64,000 nucleotides of DNA from Bradyrhizobium sp. dw_411 (GCF_018449695.1 NZ_JAAVUY010000002.1:124001-188000), one strand, 5' to 3'. Positions 53,752 through 62,697 are shown, counted from the first letter of the stretch. Numbers and translations: made by a program. Notes: a model not told the origin generated them from the sequence alone.

Positions 53752-54861
53752 ATGCCATCAACTCTTTTTTCCAAATTCAAGATGCGCGATCTGGAACTGG
53801 CCAACCGCATCGTTGTCTCGCCGATGGGGCAGTATTCCGGCGACAATGGTAACGCGACCGAATGGCACATGATGCATCTCGGCCATTTGGCCGTATCGGG
53901 CGCGGGCCTGTTGATCACGGAAGCGACGGCTGTCAATCCGCAAGGCCGGCTGAGCAAGACCGATCTTGGACTTTACTCGGACGAAAACGAAGCTGCGCTG
54001 GAGCACGTGATCGGATTTTGCCGCCGAAACGGCGGCGCCAAGCTCGGCATTCAACTCTATCATGGCGGTCGCAAGAGTTCGATTACGACGGCATGGGAAG
54101 GGCAGAAGGCAATCCCGATCGACAAGGGAGGCTGGGTCACCTACAGCGCGACGGATACGCCCTATCCCGGCCGCAATATCCCGGAAGCGCTGGATGAGGC
54201 CGGTATCCAACGCGAGATCGCTGCTTTCGTGAAAGCTGCCGAGCGCGCCAACCGCATCGGTTTCGATATGATCGAAATCCACGGCGCCCACGGTTATCTT
54301 ATTCATAATTTTCTCTCGCCATTCAGCAATACCCGAACCGACGGCTATGGCGGGTCGTTGCAGGGCCGCATGCGCTTTCCGATCGAGATCTACGAGGCTA
54401 TTCGCAAGGTCTGGCCGGATCACAAGCCGCTTGGCATGCGCATATCTGCCACCGATTGGGTGGAAGGCGGCTGGACGCTCGACGACAGCGTCGTGTTGGC
54501 CAAGGAATTGAAAAAACGCGGCTGCGATTACATCACGGCTTCGAGTGGCGGCTCGGTTCCCGAGCAGCAGCTTCAGGTCGGGCCGGGCTATCAGGTGCCG
54601 TTTGCCGAAAAGATACGGCGCGAATCCGGGATGACGACGATGGCGGTCGGTCTCATCACCGAGGCACGTCAGGCGGAAGAGATCGTGGCCAGCGGTCAGG
54701 CTGACATGGTCGCGCTTGGCCGCGGCATGCTGTTCAATCCGCGCTGGCCGTGGCATGCCGCGATGGAACTGGGTGAACAGGTGTACTATCCGCCGCAGTA
54801 CGAGCGCTCGCATCCGAAGATGCGCGCCGGCGACTTCCTCAAGCCTCGTGCAGAAAAATAA
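53752..54861 (+). CDS. NADH:flavin oxidoreductase, Old Yellow Enzyme family (second copy)
   Basis: The protein has 369 residues from ATG 53752 with GAGG 4 nt upstream. Motifs: ANRIVVSPMGQYSGDN, IEIHGAHGYLIHNFLSPFSN, ASSGGSVPEQQLQVGPGYQV and FNPRWPWHAAMELG. It aligns along its full length with the OYE at 32712-33821, so they are paralogues. The YqjM active-site Cys position is Gly here (Ala in the other copy). It is probably the last gene of the Liv operon and likely reduces an imported compound's C=C bond. Confidence 0.88.
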   Translation: MPSTLFSKFKMRDLELANRIVVSPMGQYSGDNGNATEWHMMHLGHLAVSGAGLLITEATAVNPQGRLSKTDLGLYSDENEAALEHVIGFCRRNGGAKLGIQLYHGGRKSSITTAWEGQKAIPIDKGGWVTYSATDTPYPGRNIPEALDEAGIQREIAAFVKAAERANRIGFDMIEIHGAHGYLIHNFLSPFSNTRTDGYGGSLQGRMRFPIEIYEAIRKVWPDHKPLGMRISATDWVEGGWTLDDSVVLAKELKKRGCDYITASSGGSVPEQQLQVGPGYQVPFAEKIRRESGMTTMAVGLITEARQAEEIVASGQADMVALGRGMLFNPRWPWHAAMELGEQVYYPPQYERSHPKMRAGDFLKPRAEK

Positions 54862-54867
54862 AAGTCC

Positions 54868-56985
54868 TCAGCCGCGAACGATCAGAGCGTCGACGGCGAT
54901 CACGCCCTGATCCTTTCTGCCGACGATCAGCGGGTTGAGTTCGGCTTCGGTGATCCGGCTGCCGGCAAGCTGCGCCAGCCTCGACCATGCGCTGACGGCT
55001 TTGGCCAGCGCCGGCAGGTCGCCTTCCGGCAGGTTTCGATAGCCGCGCAGCGGCGCCAGGCCGCGAACCTGCTCGATCATCGCGCGCGCGCCGTCGACAC
55101 TGATGGGGGCCAACGCCACCACCACATCGCGATATATTTCCGCCAGCACGCCGCCGACCCCGACCGTGATGGTGGGACCGATCCGCGGATCGACACGGTA
55201 ACCGACCAGAACTTCGGCGAGGCCACGGCGCATCTCCTGGATGACGAAGCCTTGAAGCCGCGCATCCGGGCGGCGCTGTTTCACGGTGTCGCGCATCTGC
55301 CGCAAACCGGCCCGCAACGCGTCGAGATCGGCGACATTGAGCAGCACGCCGCCGGCTTCGGTTTTGTGCGCGATATCGGGCGAGACGATTTTGACCGCCA
55401 CGGGGAACTGCAATCCAGCCAGCAGCCGGTCGAGATCCGCTTGGCTGACGTCGATCATGATCTCGACCGAACGCGCCTGAGCAATGCCAAACTCATCCAG
55501 CAATATTGTTGTTTCGTTGGCGATCCCGGCTCGCTGGGCAATGGCGGTAAGTGCCTTGCTGGCGGCTAGCGCCGGCGGGACCCCATGCACCGGTGCCTGC
55601 CAGTTGAAATAAGCGCGCATTGCATCCGCACAGGCCTCGGGTGTGCGGAACACCGCGATCGATGCATCGGTCAGCAAGCGCGAAGATTCTTCCGCATGAG
55701 GGGTCAGAAACACCGCTACCGGCTTCGCTGTTGCCTTGGCGCGCTCGATGATCGGCAGCACGGCGCGGTCGGGCCGGAATTGCGATGACGAGCCGACCAC
55801 GGTTATGACCGCGTCATTGTCCGGCGAGGCCATCACGGCGTCCATGACGCCGCCAAAGACCCTGGGATTGGTGCCTGCCAGCGTCAGGTCGATCAGCGGC
55901 GAATCCGATATATGGATGTTATCGACTGCGAGGCTTTCCATGACTGCGGGGCTTGGGCCGGTTACGGCGATGCCGCGCAGGCCGAGATTATCGACCAGCA
56001 ATGCGCCGCCGCCGCCGGTCGTGCCCATGACAGTGACGCGTCCCCGCGCGGCCGGCTTTCGGCCGATGACCAGCGGCGCCATTTCAATGAGCGTTTCCAG
56101 CATATCGACACGGATCACGCCGTTTTCGCGAAGGAAAGCTTCGATGGCCGCGTTATTGCCGGCGATGGCGCCGGTATGTGACGCCGCCAGTTGATTTCCG
56201 ATGGCGCTACGTCCGAGCAGGAAAGCGATAATCGGCTTGTTGGCCGCATAGGCGCGGCGCGCCATCGCGGAAAATGCCTGGGGATCGCGGATCGTCTCCA
56301 GGAACAGCAGGATCGCGTGCGTGTCCGGATCATCGACGAGCAAGTCGCCCAACTCGCCGATCCCGAGGTCCGCTTCGTTGCCGACCGATACCATCTTGGC
56401 AAAGCTCAATCCGCGACTCTGGCCGCGCGACAACAGCGAGCCGAGCAGGCTGCCGCTCTGCGACAGTAGCGAGATATGTCCGGTCAGCAGCTTCGGTGTT
56501 TCAAGGGCTTCGTTGGCCGATATGGCCACGCTCTGATTGGTATTGATGACGCCGAGGCAGTTGGGCCCGAGAATGCGCATGCCCGTGCTTTGCGCACGTT
56601 CGAAGATGTCTTGCTGGCGCAGCCGGCCGGCGTCCCCGGTTTCGGCGAAGCCGGCACTGAGGATGGTCGCGCACCGCACGCCGTTGGCGGCGCATTGCGA
56701 TACCGCTTCCGGCACCAGTTTTGCGGGCAACATGATGAAGGCGTGATCGACGCGGTGCGGAATGAGATCGGCGGAAGGGTAGGACGTCTCCCCGAAGATC
56801 TCCCGGTGGGTCGGATTGACCGGAAAGATCTTGCCGGTGTAGCCATGCTTGCGCAGATAACGTTGCGGCAGCGACGTATGCTTGTTGACGTCGCCTGATG
56901 CGCCGATGAGGGCAATGCTCTCGGGTGCGAATAACGCCTTTGCGAGTTCCGCGCCAACATTCGCGGCCTTGATCTCTTTGTCCAC
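54868..56985 (-). CDS. ADP-forming acyl-CoA synthetase (acetate-CoA ligase family)
   Basis: The protein has 705 residues with the fused alpha-beta layout: CoA-binding Rossmann domain (SIALIGASGDVNKHTSLPQR, then PVNPTHREIFG), succinyl-CoA-synthetase-like domains with the phospho-His motif ASHTGAIAGN, and a C-terminal ATP-grasp domain (PVAVKIVSPDIAHKTEAGGV). It activates an acid with ATP and CoA, forming ADP and phosphate. It gives this cluster a CoA-activation route independent of the CaiB transferases. It lies 48 bp downstream of the crotonase on the same strand. Confidence 0.9.
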   Translation of the reverse strand: MDKEIKAANVGAELAKALFAPESIALIGASGDVNKHTSLPQRYLRKHGYTGKIFPVNPTHREIFGETSYPSADLIPHRVDHAFIMLPAKLVPEAVSQCAANGVRCATILSAGFAETGDAGRLRQQDIFERAQSTGMRILGPNCLGVINTNQSVAISANEALETPKLLTGHISLLSQSGSLLGSLLSRGQSRGLSFAKMVSVGNEADLGIGELGDLLVDDPDTHAILLFLETIRDPQAFSAMARRAYAANKPIIAFLLGRSAIGNQLAASHTGAIAGNNAAIEAFLRENGVIRVDMLETLIEMAPLVIGRKPAARGRVTVMGTTGGGGALLVDNLGLRGIAVTGPSPAVMESLAVDNIHISDSPLIDLTLAGTNPRVFGGVMDAVMASPDNDAVITVVGSSSQFRPDRAVLPIIERAKATAKPVAVFLTPHAEESSRLLTDASIAVFRTPEACADAMRAYFNWQAPVHGVPPALAASKALTAIAQRAGIANETTILLDEFGIAQARSVEIMIDVSQADLDRLLAGLQFPVAVKIVSPDIAHKTEAGGVLLNVADLDALRAGLRQMRDTVKQRRPDARLQGFVIQEMRRGLAEVLVGYRVDPRIGPTITVGVGGVLAEIYRDVVVALAPISVDGARAMIEQVRGLAPLRGYRNLPEGDLPALAKAVSAWSRLAQLAGSRITEAELNPLIVGRKDQGVIAVDALIVRG

Positions 56986-57033
56986 TTCGAATTCCTGGTT
57001 TCGAGCTATTCCGCTTCAGTCCCGACCGGAGCG

Positions 57034-57819
57034 TCAGCGCCCCTTGAAATTGGCTTTGCGCTTTTCGAGGAACGCGGAGATTCCTTCCTGCTTGTCCTCG
57101 GTGCCGTAAATCGTCGAGACCAGGAAGGTTTCGAATTCCAGGCCAGAGGCGAGATCCATCTGCATTCCCCGGCGCACGGCGCGCTTGACCAGCGCAAGAC
57201 TGAGCGGAGCGCGTGTCGCATAGAGTTCGACCATCTTTTTGGCTTCGGCCAGTGCCCCGCCTTTGGCAGTCAGGCGATTGATCAGGCCCATGCGATAGGC
57301 GTCTTCCGCCGAAAATGGCTCTGCTGCGAACAGGATTTCGAGCGCATAGGCTTCGCCGACAACGCGCGGCAGGCGTTGCGTACCGCCGGCGCCGGCAACC
57401 GTGCCGATGCGCGCACTGGTGATGGCGTAGGTGGATCCGGTTGCGCCGACCCGCAGGTCGCAAGCCAGCACCAGTTCGCAGCCGCCCGTCATGCAGAAGC
57501 CCTCGATCGCGGCAATTACCGGCTTCTTCGACACCTCCAGCGCATCGCAAACCCGGTGCCAGCGGCGGAAATAGTCCATGCCCTGTTCGGCGGTCTTGAC
57601 CTGCAATGCCTCGTTGAGGTCGGCTCCGGCGGCAAAATAGTCGTTTCCGCCGGTGATGATGATGCCGCGCACTTCGGCGTCGTTATCCAGCGCCGCCATG
57701 GCGTCGATCAGTTCGTCCATCATTTCGGTGCTGATCGCGTTGCGGACTTTCGGCCGGTTCAACGTGATGACACAGGCGGGGCCGGATTTTTCGATACCAA
57801 GCGTGTTATAGGCTTTCAC
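57034..57819 (-). CDS. Enoyl-CoA hydratase/isomerase family protein with one catalytic Glu
   Basis: The protein has 261 residues. Crotonase motifs: TLNRPKVRNAISTEMMDELI, YFAAGADLNEA, GFCMTGGCELVLACDLRVGA and GTVAGAGGTQRLPRVVGEAY. The first Glu (GGCEL) is present. At the second Glu position (QPEI in classical hydratases) the sequence is ITSA, so that Glu is missing. Hydratase activity is therefore uncertain. It is the promoter-proximal gene of the operon with the acyl-CoA synthetase. Confidence 0.88.
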   Translation of the reverse strand: MKAYNTLGIEKSGPACVITLNRPKVRNAISTEMMDELIDAMAALDNDAEVRGIIITGGNDYFAAGADLNEALQVKTAEQGMDYFRRWHRVCDALEVSKKPVIAAIEGFCMTGGCELVLACDLRVGATGSTYAITSARIGTVAGAGGTQRLPRVVGEAYALEILFAAEPFSAEDAYRMGLINRLTAKGGALAEAKKMVELYATRAPLSLALVKRAVRRGMQMDLASGLEFETFLVSTIYGTEDKQEGISAFLEKRKANFKGR

Positions 57820-58098
57820 AGCATTGCTCCCTGATGCTTTCTTCTTGGTTTACGCCGATCGCCGAGGGCCATCGCAGCCGGCCTGCCTTTGGATTCAAAC
57901 CAGGGGGCAGGGCACGTCTTGCGACGGCAATTGACGCCCCCATGCGGACAGGAATAATCTACGAAATGAAACTGGGTTCGTCTAGCGAAATCAGGCCAGT
58001 CTGACATTGGCTTTGACCGCCGGATGAGTTCGAATACCTCTGGCGGCTTTTGCGTCCCAAGGAGGAGCGCGGTCGCACGGATCGGGAAGGAAGCAAAT

Positions 58099-58887
58099 AT
58101 GGAACCGTTCGCAAAAGACCGTGTCGCACTGATTACAGGAGGTGCACGGGGCATCGGCTATGCCAGCGCCCGTAATCTATCGCGCGAGGGTGTGAGGGTC
58201 GCTATCGTCGATATCAACGGTGACCGGGTGAAGGAATCGGCGCACAAGCTGACCGAGGAAACCGGCACCCCGGCCATTGGCATCCAGGCTGACATCTCGC
58301 TTGAAAGCGACGTCGCCGGGATGGTCGCCGAGGCAAACGCAGCTTTCGGCAAGATCGACATTTTCCTCAACAGCGCGGCCATTCTTGCCGACAACCTGTT
58401 TCTGGATTCTACGCCAGCCGAATGGGATCGCATGTTCAAGATCTGCCTGACCGGGCCGATGCTGTGTCTGCGCGCGATTCTTCCCGGCATGGTGGAGCGC
58501 AATTATGGCCGCGTGGTCTGCATGGCGTCGGATTCGGCGCGGCTCGGCCAGGCGCGTCTGTCGTACTATGCGGCGGCCAAAGGCGGTGTCATTGCCTTGG
58601 TAAAGTCGGTCGCGCAGGAAGTCGGCCGGTCCGGCATCACGCTTAATGTCGTGTCGCCGGGCGCCACCAATACCGAATTGCGGCAAGAGCGCGAAGCATC
58701 GATGCTCAAGCAGATGGGACCGGAGAAATACGACCGCCGCGTCAAAACCGTTCTGAAGATGTATCCGGCCGGCCGGATCGGTGAGCCGGAAGATGCAGCC
58801 GCGATGATTACGTTCCTGCTCAGCGACCAGGCATCGTGGGTGACCGGCCAGGTCATCAGCGTGAATGGCGGATTTGTGATGGTATGA
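58099..58887 (+). CDS. Short-chain dehydrogenase/reductase, BadH-like
   Basis: The protein has 262 residues from ATG 58099 with AAGGAA 7 nt upstream. Cofactor motif TGGARGIGYASA, then NSAA, the catalytic Ser (CMASDSARLG) and YxxxK (YYAAAKGGV). TPAEWDRM, LPGMVERNYGRV and PAGRIGEPEDAAAM closely recall BadH, 2-hydroxycyclohexanecarboxyl-CoA dehydrogenase of Rhodopseudomonas. The classical NNAG is changed to NSAA. It probably oxidises a hydroxyacyl-CoA; cyclic substrate by analogy only. Acyl-CoA dehydrogenase follows 6 bp later. Confidence 0.85.
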   Translation: MEPFAKDRVALITGGARGIGYASARNLSREGVRVAIVDINGDRVKESAHKLTEETGTPAIGIQADISLESDVAGMVAEANAAFGKIDIFLNSAAILADNLFLDSTPAEWDRMFKICLTGPMLCLRAILPGMVERNYGRVVCMASDSARLGQARLSYYAAAKGGVIALVKSVAQEVGRSGITLNVVSPGATNTELRQEREASMLKQMGPEKYDRRVKTVLKMYPAGRIGEPEDAAAMITFLLSDQASWVTGQVISVNGGFVMV

Positions 58888-58893
58888 TGCATC

Positions 58894-60057
58894 ATGGAAT
58901 TTGAACCCACCGAAGACCAGGCTTTGCTGGTCGATTCCGCGCGGCGCATGGTCGAGACGGAGATCAAGCCGATCCTCGATGGCAATCCGCACGATCGTCC
59001 GCTCAGCAAAGCGGAAATGCTGAAGATTTTCGCGGTGTTTGCCCGCGAGGGCCTGACGGCTCCGCGATTGGCGGTCGAAGCGGGTGGCTCGGGCCTGAAG
59101 ATGCTCGACTACGGCATGATCTACGAACAATTGCCGCCGGTGGTCGCGATCTCGCTGCTGTCACACGAGGTGACGATCACGCGCATTCACGCTGAAAGCA
59201 CGCAAGAGCAGCGCGACCGTTTCCTTCCCGATGCGATCGCCGGGCGCAAGATATGCTGCACCGGCTCTACGGAACCAGATACAGGGTCCGACCCGCGCGG
59301 CATCAAAACCCGGGTGGCCGAACGGAACGGAAAGCTGGTAATCAATGGCCGCAAGATGTGGATCACTAACGGCAGCATCAGCGATATCGCCGTCATCACC
59401 TGTATCGGCGCCGATCCAGCTGCGGCAGCCGGCCAAAGCCAGATGCGCCGCATCGCCATTGAGCGCAAGACGTCGCCCTATGAGGCGCGGGAGATTCCCT
59501 GCGTCGGCCTTCAGCAGGGCCACCTCGCTGAACTGCTGTTCGACGATGTCGCGGTGCCGGCGAATAACGCGCTCGGTTCAACCGGCGATGCCGCGCGGGT
59601 CTTGACGGTGACGTGGAACGTGAATCGGCCGCTGATGGGGCTAAGCGCCGTCCATCTGGCGCAACGGGCGCTCGATGCGGCGGTTGCCTATGCAGGAATG
59701 CGCAAGCAGTTCGGTCGCCTCATTGGCGGAAAGCAATTGGTGCAAGAGCGGCTGGCCGATATCGCGACCGCGGTCGAGACCAGCAGGCTACTTTGCTACA
59801 AGGCCCTGGCCGAAGTCGATCGCGGCGTTCGCAGCAACGGTCTGTCAGCAATGGCCAAGCGTTATGCGACCAACGCCTGTCTGCAGGCGATCTCGCTGGC
59901 GATGGGGGTGCACGGCGCGATGGGCATCAGCCGTGAAATGGGGATCGAACAATTTTTCCGAGACGCGCGGATGCTGGTCGTGCCGGACGGAACGAATGAA
60001 ATCCTGGCCTTGATGATCGGCCGCGAACTGACCGGAATTGATGCTTTTCGGAGCTGA
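58894..60057 (+). CDS. Acyl-CoA dehydrogenase
   Basis: The protein has 387 residues. MEFEPTEDQALLVDSARRMV starts the helical domain; the flavin region CCTGSTEPDTGSDPRGIKTR and KMWITNGSISD follows; the C-terminal part is MGVHGAMGISREMGIEQFFR then VVPDGTNEI. As in the enzyme at 25589, Asp replaces the MCAD-type catalytic Glu (xDGT). It is coupled with the BadH-like SDR, a pairing that fits successive desaturation and hydroxyacyl oxidation of one acyl-CoA. Confidence 0.9.
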   Translation: MEFEPTEDQALLVDSARRMVETEIKPILDGNPHDRPLSKAEMLKIFAVFAREGLTAPRLAVEAGGSGLKMLDYGMIYEQLPPVVAISLLSHEVTITRIHAESTQEQRDRFLPDAIAGRKICCTGSTEPDTGSDPRGIKTRVAERNGKLVINGRKMWITNGSISDIAVITCIGADPAAAAGQSQMRRIAIERKTSPYEAREIPCVGLQQGHLAELLFDDVAVPANNALGSTGDAARVLTVTWNVNRPLMGLSAVHLAQRALDAAVAYAGMRKQFGRLIGGKQLVQERLADIATAVETSRLLCYKALAEVDRGVRSNGLSAMAKRYATNACLQAISLAMGVHGAMGISREMGIEQFFRDARMLVVPDGTNEILALMIGRELTGIDAFRS

Positions 60058-60066
60058 TTGCGCGGA

Positions 60067-62187
60067 TCAGGGGCGGGGCCGCGCGAACTGCGCGTTCGCT
60101 GCACCCAGTACCTCGATCGGCCGCAGTTCGTAGTTCCGCATGCGGGACAGCCTGAACGGCAGCTCAAGCAACGGCCACCGGCTATTGCCGGCATCCACCA
60201 TGCGGATGAAGCTTCCCTGGCGTTGCTCCGACAGGCCAACTTCATCGACAGTGCGAACCGGCGCAGCAGGAATGTCGGCCTTCAGCAAGGCGCCGACGAC
60301 CTCATCACGGTTTCGTATTCTGGCATCGATGTTAGCCTCCTTGAGGCAGGTCTCGATCGTGACGGCATCGCCGATGGCGGCGATCTCGCCGTCGCGGCAC
60401 GGCAGGACCACATGCGGCGATCGGCTCTCGCTTCGCCAGGCGGTGTGGGTCAGCCAGACCACCACATCCTGCATCGCCAGATCGATGAAACTGCCATGAC
60501 CACCGGTGGCGTCGCGTTGTTCCAGCATTGCCAGAATGCAAAAAAGTCCCATCATGCCGCCGGCGGCATCCGCAATCGAGATACCGATCTTGGTCGGTAC
60601 ATCGTCGGCGCGGGTGAGATCCATCAACCCATACATGGCCTGAACGACGGTGTCGAAAGCCGGGCGGCCGGGATACACCGAATCGGCACCGTAACCTGAG
60701 ATAGCGCAGTAGACGAGTTTCGGATTGATCTTGCGCAGTTCGTCCCAGGAAAAGCCAAGGCGCGCCAGCGAACCCGGCTTCAGATTTTCGACCAGTACGT
60801 CCGAACTGCCGAGGAGATCAATAAAGACCTCCCGATCGGTAGGGTTGCGCAAATCGAGGGCCAGACTGCGTTTGTTAGTGTTGTTGAGCGTAAAGAAATA
60901 GCTCTCGCCATTGAGATGCGGTGGCCATGCGCGGGATGCTTCGCCTGTTACCGGCTCGATCTTGATCACTTCGGCGCCGAGCGAGGCCATATGTTTGGTC
61001 GCAAGCGGTGCAGTCGTGTACTGGCCGATTTCGAGTACTCTCAAGCCGGCGAGCGGCTTGACCTGGGAAGCATTGCCGTTCACCGCATGTTGTCTCTCAG
61101 GCAGGCTGCGAACGAAGTCACGATCGGCGTCGCGTGCAGGGAAATGGGATGCCGGCCGGCCGATGACGAGCGGCGGCCCTGGAATATCGACGTTCTCGCC
61201 GCTTTCTGGGTTGCGCAACCGGCGAACCATGCCGCGATGTTTGACATTCGGATCGAGCGACAGCGCATCGACCACGGCGATGGGACCAGCGGCGATATCG
61301 ACACGCCCGAGTTTTTCGACCACGTCTTCCACTGTCCTGGCGCCGACCCATTGCTGGACGATGGCGTCAACGTCATCAACTCGCTTGACGCGATCGGCCA
61401 ACCTGGCCAAGTCGCCCTTGGCCGCGAGTTCCGGAAGACCCATGACGCCGCACAGCCGCTTCCACTGTTCGTCATTGGCGGAACACAGCAATAGCCAGCC
61501 GTCGGACGCCTGATAGGCGTTCCAAGGTGCGCACATCGGATGCCGATTGCCGCCCCGCGGCGGGACTTTTCCCTCGAAATGAAACGGCAAGAACGTCACA
61601 AGCCCATTGATGCCGGTGCCATACATGCTGCATTCGACGTGCTGGCCGCCACCATGCATGCGCCGCACGCGAATCGCTGCTGCCACAGCCGCCGCGGCGT
61701 AGAGGCCCGATCCCAGATCCAGAATGGCGGCGTCGGACAGCGTCGCGGTGCCTTCAGCGGTTCCGGTTACCGCGGCGATGCCGGTCAACGCTTGCACGAG
61801 CTTGTCGTCCAATAGTTCTTCGTATGGTTGCCGCTCGGCGAGCGCGGTGATGTCGCAGACGATTTGATCGGCCCTTGCAGTCCAATCGACCGGAAGCTCA
61901 CTGGGCAGGTCGCTGGAAACGAGTATGACGTCTGCCGCATCGAGCGCGTGCCGCAGCAGGAGCGCATCGGACGCATCGTCCTTGCGGATCACCAGGCTGC
62001 GCTTGCCGGCAACCGAGACGTTGCGGTTGATGTATTTTCCGATCGGTGGAAAGGCGTCTGGCTCGACGACAATGACAGTCGCGCCAGCCATGGCAAGCAA
62101 CGAGCCGCAAGCCGCTGCCCCGATGCGGGCACCGATCTCCAGGACAATCAAGTCGTCGAATGGAAGAATCCTGGCCGAAGAGCTCAT
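60067..62187 (-). CDS. Double-domain CaiB/BaiF protein with an apparently inactive N-terminal half
   Basis: The protein has 706 residues from ATG 62187. The two CoA-transferase units are about residues 10-350 (LIVLEIGARIGAAACGSLLA) and 375-700 (GLRVLEIGQYTTAPLATKHM, then GAEVIKIEPVTGEASRAWPP). The C half keeps the catalytic Asp (LAMQDVVVW, Asp574). In the N half the same position reads CSMYGTG, with Gly190. It is a paralogue of the 729-residue fusion at 30506-32695, where both Asp are present. It converges on the acyl-CoA dehydrogenase gene. Confidence 0.9.
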   Translation of the reverse strand: MSSSARILPFDDLIVLEIGARIGAAACGSLLAMAGATVIVVEPDAFPPIGKYINRNVSVAGKRSLVIRKDDASDALLLRHALDAADVILVSSDLPSELPVDWTARADQIVCDITALAERQPYEELLDDKLVQALTGIAAVTGTAEGTATLSDAAILDLGSGLYAAAAVAAAIRVRRMHGGGQHVECSMYGTGINGLVTFLPFHFEGKVPPRGGNRHPMCAPWNAYQASDGWLLLCSANDEQWKRLCGVMGLPELAAKGDLARLADRVKRVDDVDAIVQQWVGARTVEDVVEKLGRVDIAAGPIAVVDALSLDPNVKHRGMVRRLRNPESGENVDIPGPPLVIGRPASHFPARDADRDFVRSLPERQHAVNGNASQVKPLAGLRVLEIGQYTTAPLATKHMASLGAEVIKIEPVTGEASRAWPPHLNGESYFFTLNNTNKRSLALDLRNPTDREVFIDLLGSSDVLVENLKPGSLARLGFSWDELRKINPKLVYCAISGYGADSVYPGRPAFDTVVQAMYGLMDLTRADDVPTKIGISIADAAGGMMGLFCILAMLEQRDATGGHGSFIDLAMQDVVVWLTHTAWRSESRSPHVVLPCRDGEIAAIGDAVTIETCLKEANIDARIRNRDEVVGALLKADIPAAPVRTVDEVGLSEQRQGSFIRMVDAGNSRWPLLELPFRLSRMRNYELRPIEVLGAANAQFARPRP

Positions 62188-62354
62188 CGCAAAAGTTCCG
62201 CCCTGCAGAAACAGTTTTATCAAGTGAGATTACATAATTCATAGATCGTTTGTCTACTTTTGGCTGCGCTCCAAATCGCCGGGTGGTTGCGCTCGGCGTC
62301 CCCGACCCGGTCGTTCGCTTGCCGAACGTATCTTTCATGAGAGGCCGAATTTAC

Positions 62355-62381
62355 GGGCGAGCGCCCCTTCGGCGCTCGCCC
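62355..62381. repeat. Strong GC hairpin, 11-bp stem
   Basis: GGGCGAGCGCC and GGCGCTCGCCC pair perfectly around CCTTC. There is no T-tract and no gene ends immediately before it on either strand, so it looks like an orphan palindromic element rather than a normal terminator. Confidence 0.4.
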
Positions 62382-62547
62382 GCCGGATACGCACAGCGCG
62401 ATGGATACCGCGCCGATCGTCTCGATCGTTCTACAAAATCGACAATGGAGTCTAACGATCGACTAATGACGTCCGGCCGTTGCGACCTTTTGAGTGTCCC
62501 AACAATGGATCTTAAGAGCACTCAAATTCCTGTTCCTGAATTTTAAT

Positions 62548-62697
62548 TCCCTGTTCTTCAAACCATTTTCCCTGTTAAGCTGAGTAGGGAACTATTGAAA
62601 AAATGGCTCCAGTGCAGGGGATTTTCATCACAGGATCGGCCCCTTGGAGGCCGAAATCACGAAATTCCCTGTTAAGTTCCCTGATAACAGGGAATTT
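62548..62697. repeat. TTCCCTGTT repeat cluster with a 13-bp-stem hairpin
   Basis: TTCCCTG-type words recur around 62548, 62569, 62666 and 62678. AAATTCCCTGTTA (62662-62674) and TAACAGGGAATTT (62685-62697) form a perfect 13-bp stem with a 10-nt loop. From memory, very similar text is found repeatedly in Bradyrhizobium-type genomes as remnant repeats. Here it may be the scar of an insertion. Confidence 0.5.
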
